Part shown: one piece after another, positions 1-8,397 of the stretch
Numbering within the stretch: the first letter of the stretch is position 1
Layout: each line of letters starts with the position of its first letter
Source of the DNA: Heyndrickxia sporothermodurans
GTDB taxonomy: Bacteria; Bacillota; Bacilli; Bacillales; Bacillaceae_C
Assembly (NCBI GenBank): GCA_016756695.1
Contig: CP066701.1
Span: 2,074,001-2,138,000, forward strand
DNA length: 64,000 nt
Direction of reading: 5' to 3'
Program-made: the position numbers and the translations under genes
The notes under the pieces: model-generated
Database searches by the model: none
Told to the model about the DNA's origin: nothing
Seen by the model: the letters and a program-made list of their open reading frames with translations, nothing else

Positions 1-515
1 AGAATCATCACCCCTGAAAGGGCCATCGAAAATCCAATTCCGACCAATACTAATCTTACCGGCTGCAAACCACTATTTTTTTGATATGAAAAAATATAGA
101 TTAGGATAGCCGTAAGTAATGCACCGGCAAAGGCAAGAAGGGGCAACATGTATATAAATGAACCCACTTCAATGGGGAAAAATAAAAAGAAAATGGCAAT
201 TGCTACACCAGCGCCAGAGTTTATCCCGATAATTCCGGGATCTGCTAAATCATTACGGGTTATTCCTTGCAAAATAGACCCTGATAAAGCAAGGGCAATA
301 CCTGCTAACAGCGTAATGATGATTCGTGGGAGGCGGATTGAAAACAATACAAACTCCTCAGAAAATGTTCCATTTCCAAATAAGGTTGGGAGCAATCGAT
401 TGTAAGAAAGACTAGCGTCCCCAATTCCCATCCCGATAGCAATTGTTGCCAAAATAAGTATTATAAAAATGCATAAAATTATTCGTTGTTTCTTGATTAA
501 TGCTGGATGTATCAT
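1..515 (-). CDS. FecCD-type siderophore ABC permease, partial (C-terminus off window)
   Basis: This is the second permease of an iron-siderophore importer in the cytoplasmic membrane. Translated from the ATG at 515 it starts MIHPALIKKQ, continues with a membrane segment, and then shows the FecCD signature region RLPRIIITLLAGIALALSGS followed by LQGITRNDLADPGIIGINSG. The ATG overlaps the TGA of the upstream permease by 4 bases (ATGA), so the two are probably translationally coupled. About 170 residues are inside the window; the family is usually near 335. The substrate, probably a hydroxamate or citrate-type ferric siderophore, is inferred only from the operon. Confidence 0.88.
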   Translation of the reverse strand, partial: MIHPALIKKQRIILCIFIILILATIAIGMGIGDASLSYNRLLPTLFGNGTFSEEFVLFSIRLPRIIITLLAGIALALSGSILQGITRNDLADPGIIGINSGAGVAIAIFFLFFPIEVGSFIYMLPLLAFAGALLTAILIYIFSYQKNSGLQPVRLVLVGIGFSMALSGVMI

Positions 516-1540
516 GAGAACAGCTTACCTCCTTTTCGAATGATGATCAGGAAGAAAGGTAAGCCTAACGCTGCAACGATGGCGGCCACCGGTGTTTCAT
601 ATGGAGCATTGATTGTCCGGCCAAGTGTATCAGCAAAAAGCATGAAGGTTGCCCCAATAACCGCACTGGTTGGAATGATAAAACGATAATCTGTCCCGAC
701 AATCGCACGAACTATATGAGGAATCATCAGACCGATAAATGCCATATTGCCAACAAGTGCAACGGATGTTCCTGCAAGCAAAATGATCACAATAAAAAGA
801 ATCGCCTTTATTTGGGTTGTTTTTTGCCCTAGCCCGACTGCCACTTCTTCATTTAAACTTAAAACGGTTAGCTGTCTAGAAAGGAACATTGATATTAGTA
901 TCCCAATCACAACAAATGGAATGATGATTTTTAACTGACCCCATGTAGTTCCAATCATCCCTCCTGATGTCCACATCGATACGTCTTTAGAAAGTTTAAA
1001 AATGAGACCGATTCCTTCAGCAATGGCATATAGAAAAGTTGAAACGGCTGCACCTGCCAATACAATGCGAAGCGGTGAAAATCCGCCCTTTTGGAAGGCA
1101 CCTATGCCAAACACCATGGCAGTTCCAATTCCTGCACCGATAAAGCAGGCAATAGTTATCCAGAAATAATTAGCTGACGGAATAAATGCAAGGGTGAGGG
1201 CTAGTGCGGCATTGGCTCCAGCTGATAATCCGAGTAAGCCAGGATCGGCGAGCGGATTCCTTGTTAAGCCTTGCATGATTGCTCCCGAAACTGAAAGTGC
1301 AGCGCCTACGACAATTGCTGCAATTTCCCGTGGAAAACGGATTTCACGCAGCATCAAAACGGTGTCAGTTTTCGCATTAGATGTAAGTGCCAGCCATACA
1401 TCTTTAACAGATGTTTTAGCTGCTCCAAATGCCATCGCAATGACAAACATCCCTACTAATGCAAGTATTCCTGCTGCCAGTTTATACATAAATAGGATGG
1501 AGTTTTTCGTATTCTTATTCATCAATTTCCCATCTTTCAT
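512..1540 (-). CDS. FecCD-type siderophore ABC permease
   Basis: This is a multi-spanning permease for ferric-siderophore uptake, paired with the next permease as a BtuC/FhuB-like heterodimer. The family motif RFPREIAAIVVGAALSVSGA is followed by MQGLTRNPLADPGLLGLSAG. The frame is open from 1585 (TTG), but the only strong Shine-Dalgarno there is immediately against that TTG. It serves an 11-codon mini-ORF (1577-1542) whose TAG ends one base before the ATG at 1540. I therefore place the start at 1540 (342 residues), with MNKN at 1522 as the alternative (336 residues). The SD lies inside an 11-bp perfect stem (1554-1593). The gene follows the binding protein by about 60 bases. Confidence 0.88.
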   Translation of the reverse strand: MKDGKLMNKNTKNSILFMYKLAAGILALVGMFVIAMAFGAAKTSVKDVWLALTSNAKTDTVLMLREIRFPREIAAIVVGAALSVSGAIMQGLTRNPLADPGLLGLSAGANAALALTLAFIPSANYFWITIACFIGAGIGTAMVFGIGAFQKGGFSPLRIVLAGAAVSTFLYAIAEGIGLIFKLSKDVSMWTSGGMIGTTWGQLKIIIPFVVIGILISMFLSRQLTVLSLNEEVAVGLGQKTTQIKAILFIVIILLAGTSVALVGNMAFIGLMIPHIVRAIVGTDYRFIIPTSAVIGATFMLFADTLGRTINAPYETPVAAIVAALGLPFFLIIIRKGGKLFS

Positions 1541-1553
1541 ACTAGGATAGGGA

Positions 1554-1593
1554 AGAAGGAGTTGCCGTAATATACATTTTAACAACTCCTTCT
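1554..1593 (-). promoter_or_regulatory. Intercistronic stem-loop covering an SD and a mini-ORF start
   Basis: Two perfect 11-base arms (AGAAGGAGTTG and its complement) are separated by 18 bases. In the transcript of the siderophore operon the first arm contains the ribosome binding site and the loop contains the ATG of an 11-codon ORF (MYITATPSSLS) that ends at 1542. The hairpin could hold back permease translation or protect the upstream binding-protein mRNA. The structure is seen in the sequence; the function is inferred. Confidence 0.55.
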
Positions 1594-1597
1594 CATT

Positions 1598-2521
1598 TTA
1601 TTTACCTAAAAATGACTTTTCGAAAAATTTAAGTTGCTTTTCTAATGTAATTGGATCGTTAAAAGAAGCTCCATTCCCTTCCATTTCATACACATGGTTG
1701 TTTTTGACAGCAGGAATATTTTTGTACGATTCTGTTTTTTGAAATGAGGTGTCAGCATCAGAATATTTACTTAAAATAACATAATCACCTGCATATTCTG
1801 GAAGTACTTCGGAAGATAAAGTGTAATAACCCGCTTTTAATGCCTTTTCTTTTACCTTTTCAGGCATTTTTAGTTTCATTGATTGATATAATATTTCTGT
1901 TCCGCGTGCCCAGTTATCTCCGTAAACATATAGATCTTTTCCGAAACTCTCTATGACGGAAACTGTTGCATTTTCGCCGATTTTCGCGCGGATTTCATCT
2001 CCGGCTGCTTGGGCACGTTGTTGAAAATCATCTACCCATTCTTTTGCTTCCTTTTCCTTGTTTACTAGTTTTCCTATTTCTACATGCTGAGTTAAATAAT
2101 CAACTTTTCCCCAAGTATAAGTAACAGTTGGAGCTATTTTTTTCAACTTATCAATATTTTTCGTAGTAGATAAGCCAATAATTAAGTCTGGCTTTAACTC
2201 TATGATTTTTTCAATATTATCCTCCGAAACTTCTTCGGCATCTTTCAATTGATCTTTAAATGTAGGATTGTTTTTTGACCATGTATCAGCACCTACTACA
2301 GGGACGCCTAATGACAACACATTACCTGTAAAACCTGCTAATAAGACAACTCGCTTTGGATTTGCGGGTACTTTCACAGGCCCATTTTCAGATTGATATG
2401 TAATTGTTTTTTGTTTCTCCTCTTTTGTAGCATTGTCTTTACCCTTTCCAGTTGTTCCATTGCTGCAGGCACTAACAATTAACACTAAGAGCAAAATGAT
2501 TGGAAATACGATTTTTTTCAT
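1598..2521 (-). CDS. Iron-siderophore ABC substrate-binding lipoprotein
   Basis: This is the extracellular receptor of the siderophore importer, anchored to the membrane by lipid. The N-terminus is a lipoprotein signal peptide with lipobox VSAC (Cys about residue 19). The mature part shows the periplasmic-binding-protein II fold of the FhuD/YfiY/FeuA group, with PKRVVLLAGFTGNVLSLGV near the start and LKPDLIIGLS in the middle. Its length, 307 residues, is usual for the family. Its SD (AAAGGAG) lies inside the 3' end of the ATPase gene, and the two coding regions overlap by 50 bases in different frames. It probably recognises a ferric hydroxamate or carboxylate siderophore; the exact ligand cannot be read from the sequence. 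Confidence 0.9.
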   Translation of the reverse strand: MKKIVFPIILLLVLIVSACSNGTTGKGKDNATKEEKQKTITYQSENGPVKVPANPKRVVLLAGFTGNVLSLGVPVVGADTWSKNNPTFKDQLKDAEEVSEDNIEKIIELKPDLIIGLSTTKNIDKLKKIAPTVTYTWGKVDYLTQHVEIGKLVNKEKEAKEWVDDFQQRAQAAGDEIRAKIGENATVSVIESFGKDLYVYGDNWARGTEILYQSMKLKMPEKVKEKALKAGYYTLSSEVLPEYAGDYVILSKYSDADTSFQKTESYKNIPAVKNNHVYEMEGNGASFNDPITLEKQLKFFEKSFLGK

Positions 2522-3317
2522 GTTTATTTTCTCCTTTTAATAAGTTATAAGTGACACACATTGGTTTGTCGGTACGCGGATCTCTGCCGATTTCGGCGTC
2601 AATATTAAACACTTTTTGCAGAACATGTCGATTGATTACTTCTTCACAGTTACCTGCCTTTACGACTTCTCCATCTTTCATGGCAATAATGTGGTGGGCA
2701 AAACGGGCGGCTTGGTTCAATTCATGGAGGACCATAATGATGGTTCGTTCTTGTTTTTTATTTAGTTTTTGTAAAAGCTCTAAAATTTCTAGCTGGTGCG
2801 CCATATCTAAATAGGTGGTTGGCTCATCTAAAAAAATAATATCTGTTTCTTGTGCGAGAGCCATGGCGATCCATACACGTTGCCGTTGTCCGCCAGACAG
2901 TGCGTCGACAGGACGAAACTTGTAATCAATTGTTCCTGTCACTTCAAGTGCCCAATCAATGACTTCAATATCTTTTTTCGTTAAGCGGCCAAAGCCTTTT
3001 TGATAGGGAAAACGACCATAGGATACAAGTTCACCAACCGTAAGTCCATTCGCACTTTCCGGTGATTGCGGAAGAATCGCCATTTTTTTAGCTAAATTTT
3101 TTGTGTTTTCTTTCAAAATATCTTTTCCATCAAGAACAACGGATCCGGATTGATGAGAAATAATCCGCGTAATTGCTTTTAATAGAGTTGATTTTCCACA
3201 GCCGTTTGAACCGATAATCGTTGTGATTTTTTTATCAGGTATTTCAACACTGAGATTCTTCACAATGACATGTTCTCCGTAACCAATGTTTATATTGCTC
3301 GTATACAGGCGTTCCAT
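2472..3317 (-). CDS. Siderophore ABC transporter ATPase (YusV/FecE-like)
   Basis: This cytoplasmic ATPase powers the adjacent FecCD permeases. It has Walker A GSNGCGKST (about residue 36), signature LSGGQRQRVWIAMAL, Walker B IIFLDEPTTYLD and an H-loop VLHELN. The frame is open to 3362, but MERLYTS at 3317 follows a clear SD (GGAGG) and gives 281 residues, close to the usual 275. It is the first gene of the operon ATPase, binding protein, permease, permease, and overlaps the binding-protein gene by 50 bases. A Fur box sits just upstream (3341-3355). In B. subtilis the related YusV serves several siderophore systems; here the ATPase is encoded with its own partners. Confidence 0.93.
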   Translation of the reverse strand: MERLYTSNINIGYGEHVIVKNLSVEIPDKKITTIIGSNGCGKSTLLKAITRIISHQSGSVVLDGKDILKENTKNLAKKMAILPQSPESANGLTVGELVSYGRFPYQKGFGRLTKKDIEVIDWALEVTGTIDYKFRPVDALSGGQRQRVWIAMALAQETDIIFLDEPTTYLDMAHQLEILELLQKLNKKQERTIIMVLHELNQAARFAHHIIAMKDGEVVKAGNCEEVINRHVLQKVFNIDAEIGRDPRTDKPMCVTYNLLKGENKHEKNRISNHFALSVNC

Positions 3318-3340
3318 TGTAACCTCCCAATTGTATTTGT

Positions 3341-3355
3341 TGATAATGATTCTCA
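3341..3355 (-). promoter_or_regulatory. Fur box of siderophore operon
   Basis: TGATAATGATTCTCA matches the 7-1-7 Fur consensus TGATAATNATTATCA at all but one position and lies 24 bases upstream of the chosen ATPase start. The palindrome extends to about 3360. It implies iron repression of the leftward operon. Confidence 0.8.
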
Positions 3356-3441
3356 TTTTCAAGAATAACTATAGGGTGAATTATTTTTATTGTCAATCAT
3401 TTTTTTAAGCGAAATATTTTAATGAAAAAAATGATTGAAAT

Positions 3442-3456
3442 TGATAATCGTTATCA
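3442..3456 (+). promoter_or_regulatory. Fur box of the YcgT-type reductase gene
   Basis: TGATAATCGTTATCA differs from the 7-1-7 Fur consensus at one position. It lies about 80 bases upstream of the reductase start and 86 bases from the Fur box of the divergent siderophore operon. The two transcription units are therefore probably repressed together by iron. Confidence 0.8.
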
Positions 3457-3537
3457 GTTAAAATGAATTTAAGAAAAAACATGGGAAGAAGTATGCATTT
3501 ATTTACATAGATACATTGCTGAGGAGGGTTCGAAAAA

Positions 3538-4587
3538 ATGGAACAGCAAGAGTTATTTGATGTGACAATCATTGGTGGAGGGCCGGCAGGGTTATACTCG
3601 GCGTTTTATAGTGGATTAAGAGAAATGAAGACAAAGATTATTGAATTTCAGCCATATTTAGGCGGAAAACTCCATGTGTATCCTGAAAAAATGATTTGGG
3701 ATGTGGGCGGGCAGACACCAATACCAGGAGCGAAATTAATTGAACAGCTAGTCGTTCAGGGGCTAACTTTCCAGCCAACCGTAGTATTAAATGAAAAGGT
3801 TGAATCGATTTCACGCAATGTGGATGGCCAATTTGTCCTCCATGGTTCATCCGGTCAAAAGCATTTGTCAAAAACGGTTATTGTTGCAATCGGAAGCGGA
3901 ATTTTAAACCCTCAAAAGCTGGAGATTGATGGGGCCGAGCGGTTTGAAGTGTCTAATTTACATTACACGGTAAAATCGCTAAAGCAGTTTAAAGATAAAA
4001 ATGTGCTTATTTCTGGTGGTGGAAATTCTGCCATTGATTGGGCAAATGAGTTAGAATCCATTGCCAAAAATGTGTATGTAACATATCGAAAGGATACCTT
4101 GGCTGGTCATGAAGCTCAGGCTACACAATTAATGAATAGTTGTGCAGTTTGTTACTTGAATACGACGATAAAAAAACTCATTGCTAGCAGTAATCACGAG
4201 GAGATAGACGGGGTAGAACTGGAAAATCATGAAACCGGCGAGGTTCAGCAATTATCAGTGGATGAAGTTATTATTAATCATGGATTTCAACAAGATGCAA
4301 CTTTATTGAAAGATAGTGACTTGGAAATTGAATTAGTCGATCACTACTATATTGCTGGAAATGCGATGAGCGAAACATCGGTGGAGGGTCTTTACGCAGC
4401 AGGTGATATTCTTATGCACGATGGAAAAGTAAACTTAATCGCCGGTGCTTTCCAAGATGCTGCGAACGCCGTCAATAAGGCAAAACAATTTATTCAGCCT
4501 GACGCCAACAAAATTGGGATGGTTTCTTCGCATAATGAGCTTTTTAAAAAGCGAAATAAAGAGTTGGTTAAAGAGATGATGAAATAG
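3538..4587 (+). CDS. ycgT: Ferredoxin/flavodoxin-NADP+ reductase, YcgT/YumC type
   Basis: This is a soluble FAD/NADPH oxidoreductase of the thioredoxin-reductase-like ferredoxin-NADP+ reductase group. The FAD-binding motif IIGGGPAGLYSAFYSG lies at about residues 11-26, the NADPH-binding motif ISGGGNSAIDWANE at about 160, and the C-terminal FAD motif GLYAAGDIL at about 285. There is no CxxC redox pair, which separates it from thioredoxin reductase. Its 349 residues are slightly more than the usual 330-336. In B. subtilis the Fur-controlled paralogue is YcgT, and the Fur box here supports that assignment over YumC. A likely role is reductive release of iron from imported siderophores, by context. 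The start has SD GAGGAGGG. Confidence 0.88.
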   Translation: MEQQELFDVTIIGGGPAGLYSAFYSGLREMKTKIIEFQPYLGGKLHVYPEKMIWDVGGQTPIPGAKLIEQLVVQGLTFQPTVVLNEKVESISRNVDGQFVLHGSSGQKHLSKTVIVAIGSGILNPQKLEIDGAERFEVSNLHYTVKSLKQFKDKNVLISGGGNSAIDWANELESIAKNVYVTYRKDTLAGHEAQATQLMNSCAVCYLNTTIKKLIASSNHEEIDGVELENHETGEVQQLSVDEVIINHGFQQDATLLKDSDLEIELVDHYYIAGNAMSETSVEGLYAAGDILMHDGKVNLIAGAFQDAANAVNKAKQFIQPDANKIGMVSSHNELFKKRNKELVKEMMK

Positions 4588-4609
4588 TCTTGTATGAAAA
4601 ATGCCGAAA

Positions 4610-4645
4610 AAGGGATGTAATTCTTAGGTTACATCCCTTTAGTTT
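4610..4645 (+). terminator. Terminator after the YcgT-type reductase
   Basis: An 11-bp perfect stem (AAGGGATGTAA, 4610-4620, with 4629-4639) with an 8-base loop is followed by a T-rich tract. It also faces the NhaC remnant coming from the other side. Confidence 0.75.
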
Positions 4646-4662
4646 TCAATGTAGAATCATGA

Positions 4663-5136
4663 TTATGTGCAATCCCTTGTTTTTGCGATTCCAAATCCAG
4701 TGAAAATATAGATTAATGCAAACAAGATGCCTAGGTATGTCATTAGTGCAAATAGGATATAATCTCCTGTCGGTACTTTTAATGTATCGGCGATAAAAGC
4801 ACCTGTAACACTCCAAGGGATAATGGGGGCAAAGGCAGTTCCTGTGTCTTCCATCGTTCTTGACCAATTTTTCCTGTGAAGTTGGTATTTATCATATAAT
4901 GGACTGATCATTGGTCCAACAACAGCGAAAGTCACATAATAGCTTCCGGATCGACTTTCTCATTCTTTCTTTTGCCATCTAACTCCACATATAACAGATA
5001 AAATAATCACCGATACACCGGGAAAGATTAGAACAATCGTTGAAGGAGCTCCAAGATAAAGAATCCCAACAAACATAACTGCAAATGAAACAATCAGCGA
5101 CGTCATAAATTTCCATGTAGACAAAATTAGATCCAT
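4663..5136 (-). pseudogene. NhaC-family Na+/H+ antiporter remnant with internal deletion
   Basis: Two pieces of one antiporter remain. The upstream piece, from the ATG at 5136, encodes 57 residues (two hydrophobic segments ending GVRWQKKE, then TGA), matching the start of NhaC-like proteins. Immediately after that stop another frame reads SYYVTFAVVGPMISPLYDKY followed by a typical NhaC C-terminus (TGTAFAPIIPWSVTGAFIAD). Some 300 central residues of the usual 450-500 are missing, so this cannot be a working carrier. It lies upstream, in the same orientation, of nothing obvious, and next to another membrane protein gene. Family assignment is by eye. Confidence 0.75.
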
Positions 5137-5151
5137 CTAATTTCCGCCTAA

Positions 5152-5181
5152 AATAAAAAAGAGGGATAAAGCCCCTCTTTC
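5152..5181 (-). terminator. Terminator after the 5183 membrane-protein gene
   Basis: The stem AAAGAGG/CCTCTTT with a short loop is followed on the minus strand by a U-rich run. It lies directly after the stop codon at 5183. Confidence 0.75.
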
Positions 5182-5182
5182 T

Positions 5183-6367
5183 TTATAATGTTTTTACAAG
5201 AATGCTGGCGATAATAACTGATGCGACGGTGACAGTTGTAAAGCCTGCAATAAGCATAGGTGGTGATAGTTCATTAAGCAAGATTTGTTGTTCTTCCTCA
5301 GTTCGTCCGACACTTCTACTTACTTCCTGACAAAGAATATAGTCTGCTGGAAAGCCAAACATGGCCGTTAACGCTAGGGACATCCCTTTATACGGATGCC
5401 ATTTTGTTAGTTTTGAAAATAGATATCCACCTAAGATGATGCCAATTTGTCCAATCACAATAATGGCTAGAATTTGTGGGATGAAATGTAAAAATTCTTT
5501 TAGACTAACAGTACTCATCGAAGCGATAACGATAAAGATTGTACCTAAGATGGCTATACTTGAAGCTTTTGCCTTATCCATAATATTTTCATCATAAAAT
5601 TTTACTCTTGCTCCTATGATACCGATGACTAGACACCAAATAGTTGAGCTCACACCCGTTACGTTTCCAATAACTGTGGCAATAGAGGCTCCTAGAAACA
5701 GTTTAAATAGTAGAACATTGGCCGTATTAAATTCGTATTTCTTTTTTTTCTTCGTTAAAGCGGTTGAATGGTTCATCGTTGTTTCTAACGTGGCAGCAGT
5801 TTGTTTGTGTCGCTCAAGAAGGTCCGTTTTATCGCGTAAAATTAGAGCATATTTTCGAAGGAAAATAGAAGCAACCGGCATACCAAATAGTTTATGTATC
5901 GCTAAAACTAAGGCAGGGATTGCTACTAAACTTTCGAAACCCAGCTCTTTTAATTCCGTGGAAGTAACGAGAAAAGCAACAATTCCTCCAACAATCGGGC
6001 CCATTCCGGCGACTGCTGTTTCATAACCGAAGAGTAAAGTGATAATGGGAAGGACAAGAACTAAGGCAATTAATGCTCCCCCTAGGGATATTATGACTGC
6101 TTTGTATTGTTTAGACATCATAGATAATGGGATGAGTGTCCCTAAATGGACTACTAATGGCCCTGTTAATAACGTACCAATACCATTGAAGGATGAGGTA
6201 TCAACAATATTTTTTGGGAAAATTCCTGTCCAAACAAGTACGAGAAATCCAAGAATAGCAACGAGCAGCATAGGTACTCTTGCACGAGTTAGCACAGAAA
6301 TAATTTCACCGACAGCTACTAACGCGAGAATTAACATTGCGGCAAATACTGGTTCATTAATCGTCAT
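5183..6367 (-). CDS. Polytopic membrane protein, putative secondary transporter
   Basis: This 394-residue protein has about ten to eleven strongly hydrophobic segments separated by short loops, and one basic cytoplasmic loop near the middle (ALTKKKKKYEFN). Its two-half arrangement, with glycine-rich helices such as GPIVGGIVAF and GQIGIILGG, resembles secondary carriers of the glutamate/Na+ or citrate type, but no family signature is certain. The start at 6367 has SD AGGAG. It stands as a single gene with its own terminator. The neighbouring NhaC fragment hints at a former cation-coupled transport locus. I do not assign a substrate. Confidence 0.6.
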   Translation of the reverse strand: MTINEPVFAAMLILALVAVGEIISVLTRARVPMLLVAILGFLVLVWTGIFPKNIVDTSSFNGIGTLLTGPLVVHLGTLIPLSMMSKQYKAVIISLGGALIALVLVLPIITLLFGYETAVAGMGPIVGGIVAFLVTSTELKELGFESLVAIPALVLAIHKLFGMPVASIFLRKYALILRDKTDLLERHKQTAATLETTMNHSTALTKKKKKYEFNTANVLLFKLFLGASIATVIGNVTGVSSTIWCLVIGIIGARVKFYDENIMDKAKASSIAILGTIFIVIASMSTVSLKEFLHFIPQILAIIVIGQIGIILGGYLFSKLTKWHPYKGMSLALTAMFGFPADYILCQEVSRSVGRTEEEQQILLNELSPPMLIAGFTTVTVASVIIASILVKTL

Positions 6368-6644
6368 GTAATCTTCTCCTTTGATGAATGGTTTAAAATA
6401 TTCGGATAAAAACTTCTAAACAGAATTGGTGAAAAGAAAGCAATATCCAATTATTTTCATACAATATGAAATCAATAAATGGATATTATTTTTCAAATGT
6501 TAATTTATAATTCATATTCTTCTAACATTTGATAAATAATATAAAAATGATTATAAAATATATTGGTTGAATTTTCTATGCATTTCTGAAAATTTTATTT
6601 TTTTATTTTGCAAGAAGGCTCTAAAATAACGTTTGAACAAAAAG

Positions 6645-6695
6645 AAGCGCCGCATTCCCCTTCAAAATCTTTGATTTAGTGGGGGTTAGGCGCTT
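6645..6695. repeat. Imperfect hairpin upstream of tnpB
   Basis: Arms AAGCGCC (6645-6651) and GGCGCTT (6689-6695) enclose an inner CCCC/GGGG pairing and an AT-rich loop. The right side is followed by a pyrimidine-rich tract, so it could be a terminator, or the left-end hairpin of an IS200/IS605-like element. The remaining bases of the 534-base gap (6372-6905) are AT-rich without any visible gene. A weak promoter (TTGCCT, 16 bases, TATGAT) sits at about 6863-6890. Confidence 0.45.
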
Positions 6696-6920
6696 ATTCT
6701 TTCTCTTTCCTTGGTTTTCAATATCTTTTTTTATTCTTTTAATCATTGCACCTCCAGTGGTTAATACCATATAACTTCTACTACAAAAATCTGGTTTCTA
6801 GTAATATTTAGCCTCAAGGTAAAAAGTTTTCAAAATATATTATCTAATCAAAATACATTATTGCCTTTACAACGTACTTTGCTATGATAGATAGGAAGGA
6901 ACCTTTTGGAGGGTTTGATA

Positions 6921-8267
6921 ATGAAAATTGTAAAAACATTAAAATACAAAATTATTAATCATTCAAAGATCTTCCACTCGACACTAGACATCTATAATCG
7001 AGCGTTAACATTCATAATGGATGTCATTGATAAAGAGTTTGATCATTTGGATTCCATCTCAACGAAGACGATTGTCCCTGCTGTCGAGAAGCTCATTCAT
7101 GTTACAAAATCAAACCCTCAACCAAAGTACCCTGAGTTCAATCGTCTTTTCTATAAATTTCCTTCTTATTTTAGAAGGAGTGCCATAGCCGCCGCTTTTG
7201 GAAAAATCAAAAGCTATCGTTTCAATCTAAAAAATTGGGAAGAAGAAAAGAAAATGGCTTTTTCAGAAGGGAAGAAATTCAAGAAAAAACCTCCTAGATT
7301 ACAATTAGAACACAAAGAGTTCCCAGTATTTTATCGGGGAAACATGTTCAAAAAGACCTCTCATACTACAGCAAAAATTAAAGTCTTTCATCAAAATGAT
7401 TGGATTTGGAAAGAGATTCACTTTAAACCACAGGACGAATACAAGCGTGGGGTCTGGAACTGGAAAGAAAATAATCCAAAGCTTGTCCAGGTGGGGAAAA
7501 AGTTCTTTCTACATGTTAGTTATGAATCTCAAGTAAAATTAAATCATACAAACATACAAAACCAAAGAATTTGTGCAGTAGACCTAGGAATCAACCAATC
7601 TGCCGTTTGTTCCGTGATGGATGCGAAAGGAACTGTCTTGGCTCGAACATTCATTAATCAGCCAATAGAAAAAGACCAATTGTATACCATAACAAACAAA
7701 CTTAGGAAAGCTCAATCCATTTCAGGGAGAATTACTGCGCCAAATTTTTGGAGAAGAATAAACGGTTTGCAAAAACAAATCGTGAACGATACTTCACATG
7801 AAATTGTTACATTCGCGAAAGAGCATAGGTGTGATGTGATTGTATTCGAGTACCTTGATCAGATGAAAATGCCTAAAGGATTTTGGGGTGCGAAAAAACT
7901 GCGTTTCAAACTTCGGTACTGGCGAAAGAAAGGAATCCAAAATAAAGTCGAAGAAATGGCCCATTACCTAGGAATGAGAATTTCAAGGATTAACGCCCGC
8001 AATACAAGTGTGTTAGCATTTGATGGCTCTGGAAAAGTGCAACGAAATGCTAAAAAGGACCTCGCTACGTTTACGACAGGAAAAGTGTATCATGCAGATT
8101 TACAAGCTTCGTATAATATAGGGGCCCGTTATTTTATTCGTGGCATGCAAAAATCCATTTCTGAAAAGAAATGGTTGGCTCTTCAGGCAAAAGTTCCTGA
8201 GTTGTCAAAAAGAACTGAACAAACCTTGTCTTCATTCATTAGTCTGAATCAAGCGCTAGAGACATGA
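6921..8267 (+). CDS. TnpB-like RuvC nuclease without a cysteine zinc ribbon
   Basis: This is an RNA-guided-type nuclease of the TnpB/IS605 orfB family (448 residues from the ATG at 6921, SD GGAGGG; the frame is open to a TTG at 6906). The three RuvC blocks are present: AVDLGINQS (Asp about 221), VIVFEYLD (Glu about 310) and HADLQASYNIGARY (Asp about 393). Between the last two, where TnpB normally carries two CxxC pairs, the sequence reads NTSVLAFDGSGKVQRNAKKD and contains no cysteine. A neighbouring TnpA (Y1 transposase) is absent, so it would need one in trans. Related zinc-ribbon-less TnpB-like accessory proteins occur in Bacillus. Activity is not provable from sequence. Confidence 0.85.
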   Translation: MKIVKTLKYKIINHSKIFHSTLDIYNRALTFIMDVIDKEFDHLDSISTKTIVPAVEKLIHVTKSNPQPKYPEFNRLFYKFPSYFRRSAIAAAFGKIKSYRFNLKNWEEEKKMAFSEGKKFKKKPPRLQLEHKEFPVFYRGNMFKKTSHTTAKIKVFHQNDWIWKEIHFKPQDEYKRGVWNWKENNPKLVQVGKKFFLHVSYESQVKLNHTNIQNQRICAVDLGINQSAVCSVMDAKGTVLARTFINQPIEKDQLYTITNKLRKAQSISGRITAPNFWRRINGLQKQIVNDTSHEIVTFAKEHRCDVIVFEYLDQMKMPKGFWGAKKLRFKLRYWRKKGIQNKVEEMAHYLGMRISRINARNTSVLAFDGSGKVQRNAKKDLATFTTGKVYHADLQASYNIGARYFIRGMQKSISEKKWLALQAKVPELSKRTEQTLSSFISLNQALET

Positions 8268-8354
8268 AAGGTGTCTTATCTGCTGATTTTGTACTGTATT
8301 TAAGATAAGGGATGCTCCAACAAAATCTATGATTTGGAGAGGTTCACTAATGTT
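8268..8354 (+). ncRNA. Possible omega-RNA / right end of tnpB element
   Basis: In IS605-type elements the guide RNA covers the end of tnpB and the element's right end. Directly after the stop here there is a stem CTTATCT (8275-8281) / AGATAAG (8303-8309), then a single-stranded part ending GGAGAGGTTCAC near 8347. The right boundary is not defined by any duplication. This is position-based inference only. Confidence 0.35.
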
Positions 8355-8368
8355 GAGAAATAAGGTGA

Positions 8369-8397
8369 AAAAGGGATAGTGGAGTACTATCCCTTTT
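8369..8397. terminator. Bidirectional terminator between tnpB and the IscA-like gene
   Basis: A 12-bp perfect stem AAAAGGGATAGT (8369-8380) / 8386-8397 with a 5-base loop, A-rich on one side and T-rich on the other. The right arm overlaps the stop codon of the leftward gene. Confidence 0.8.
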
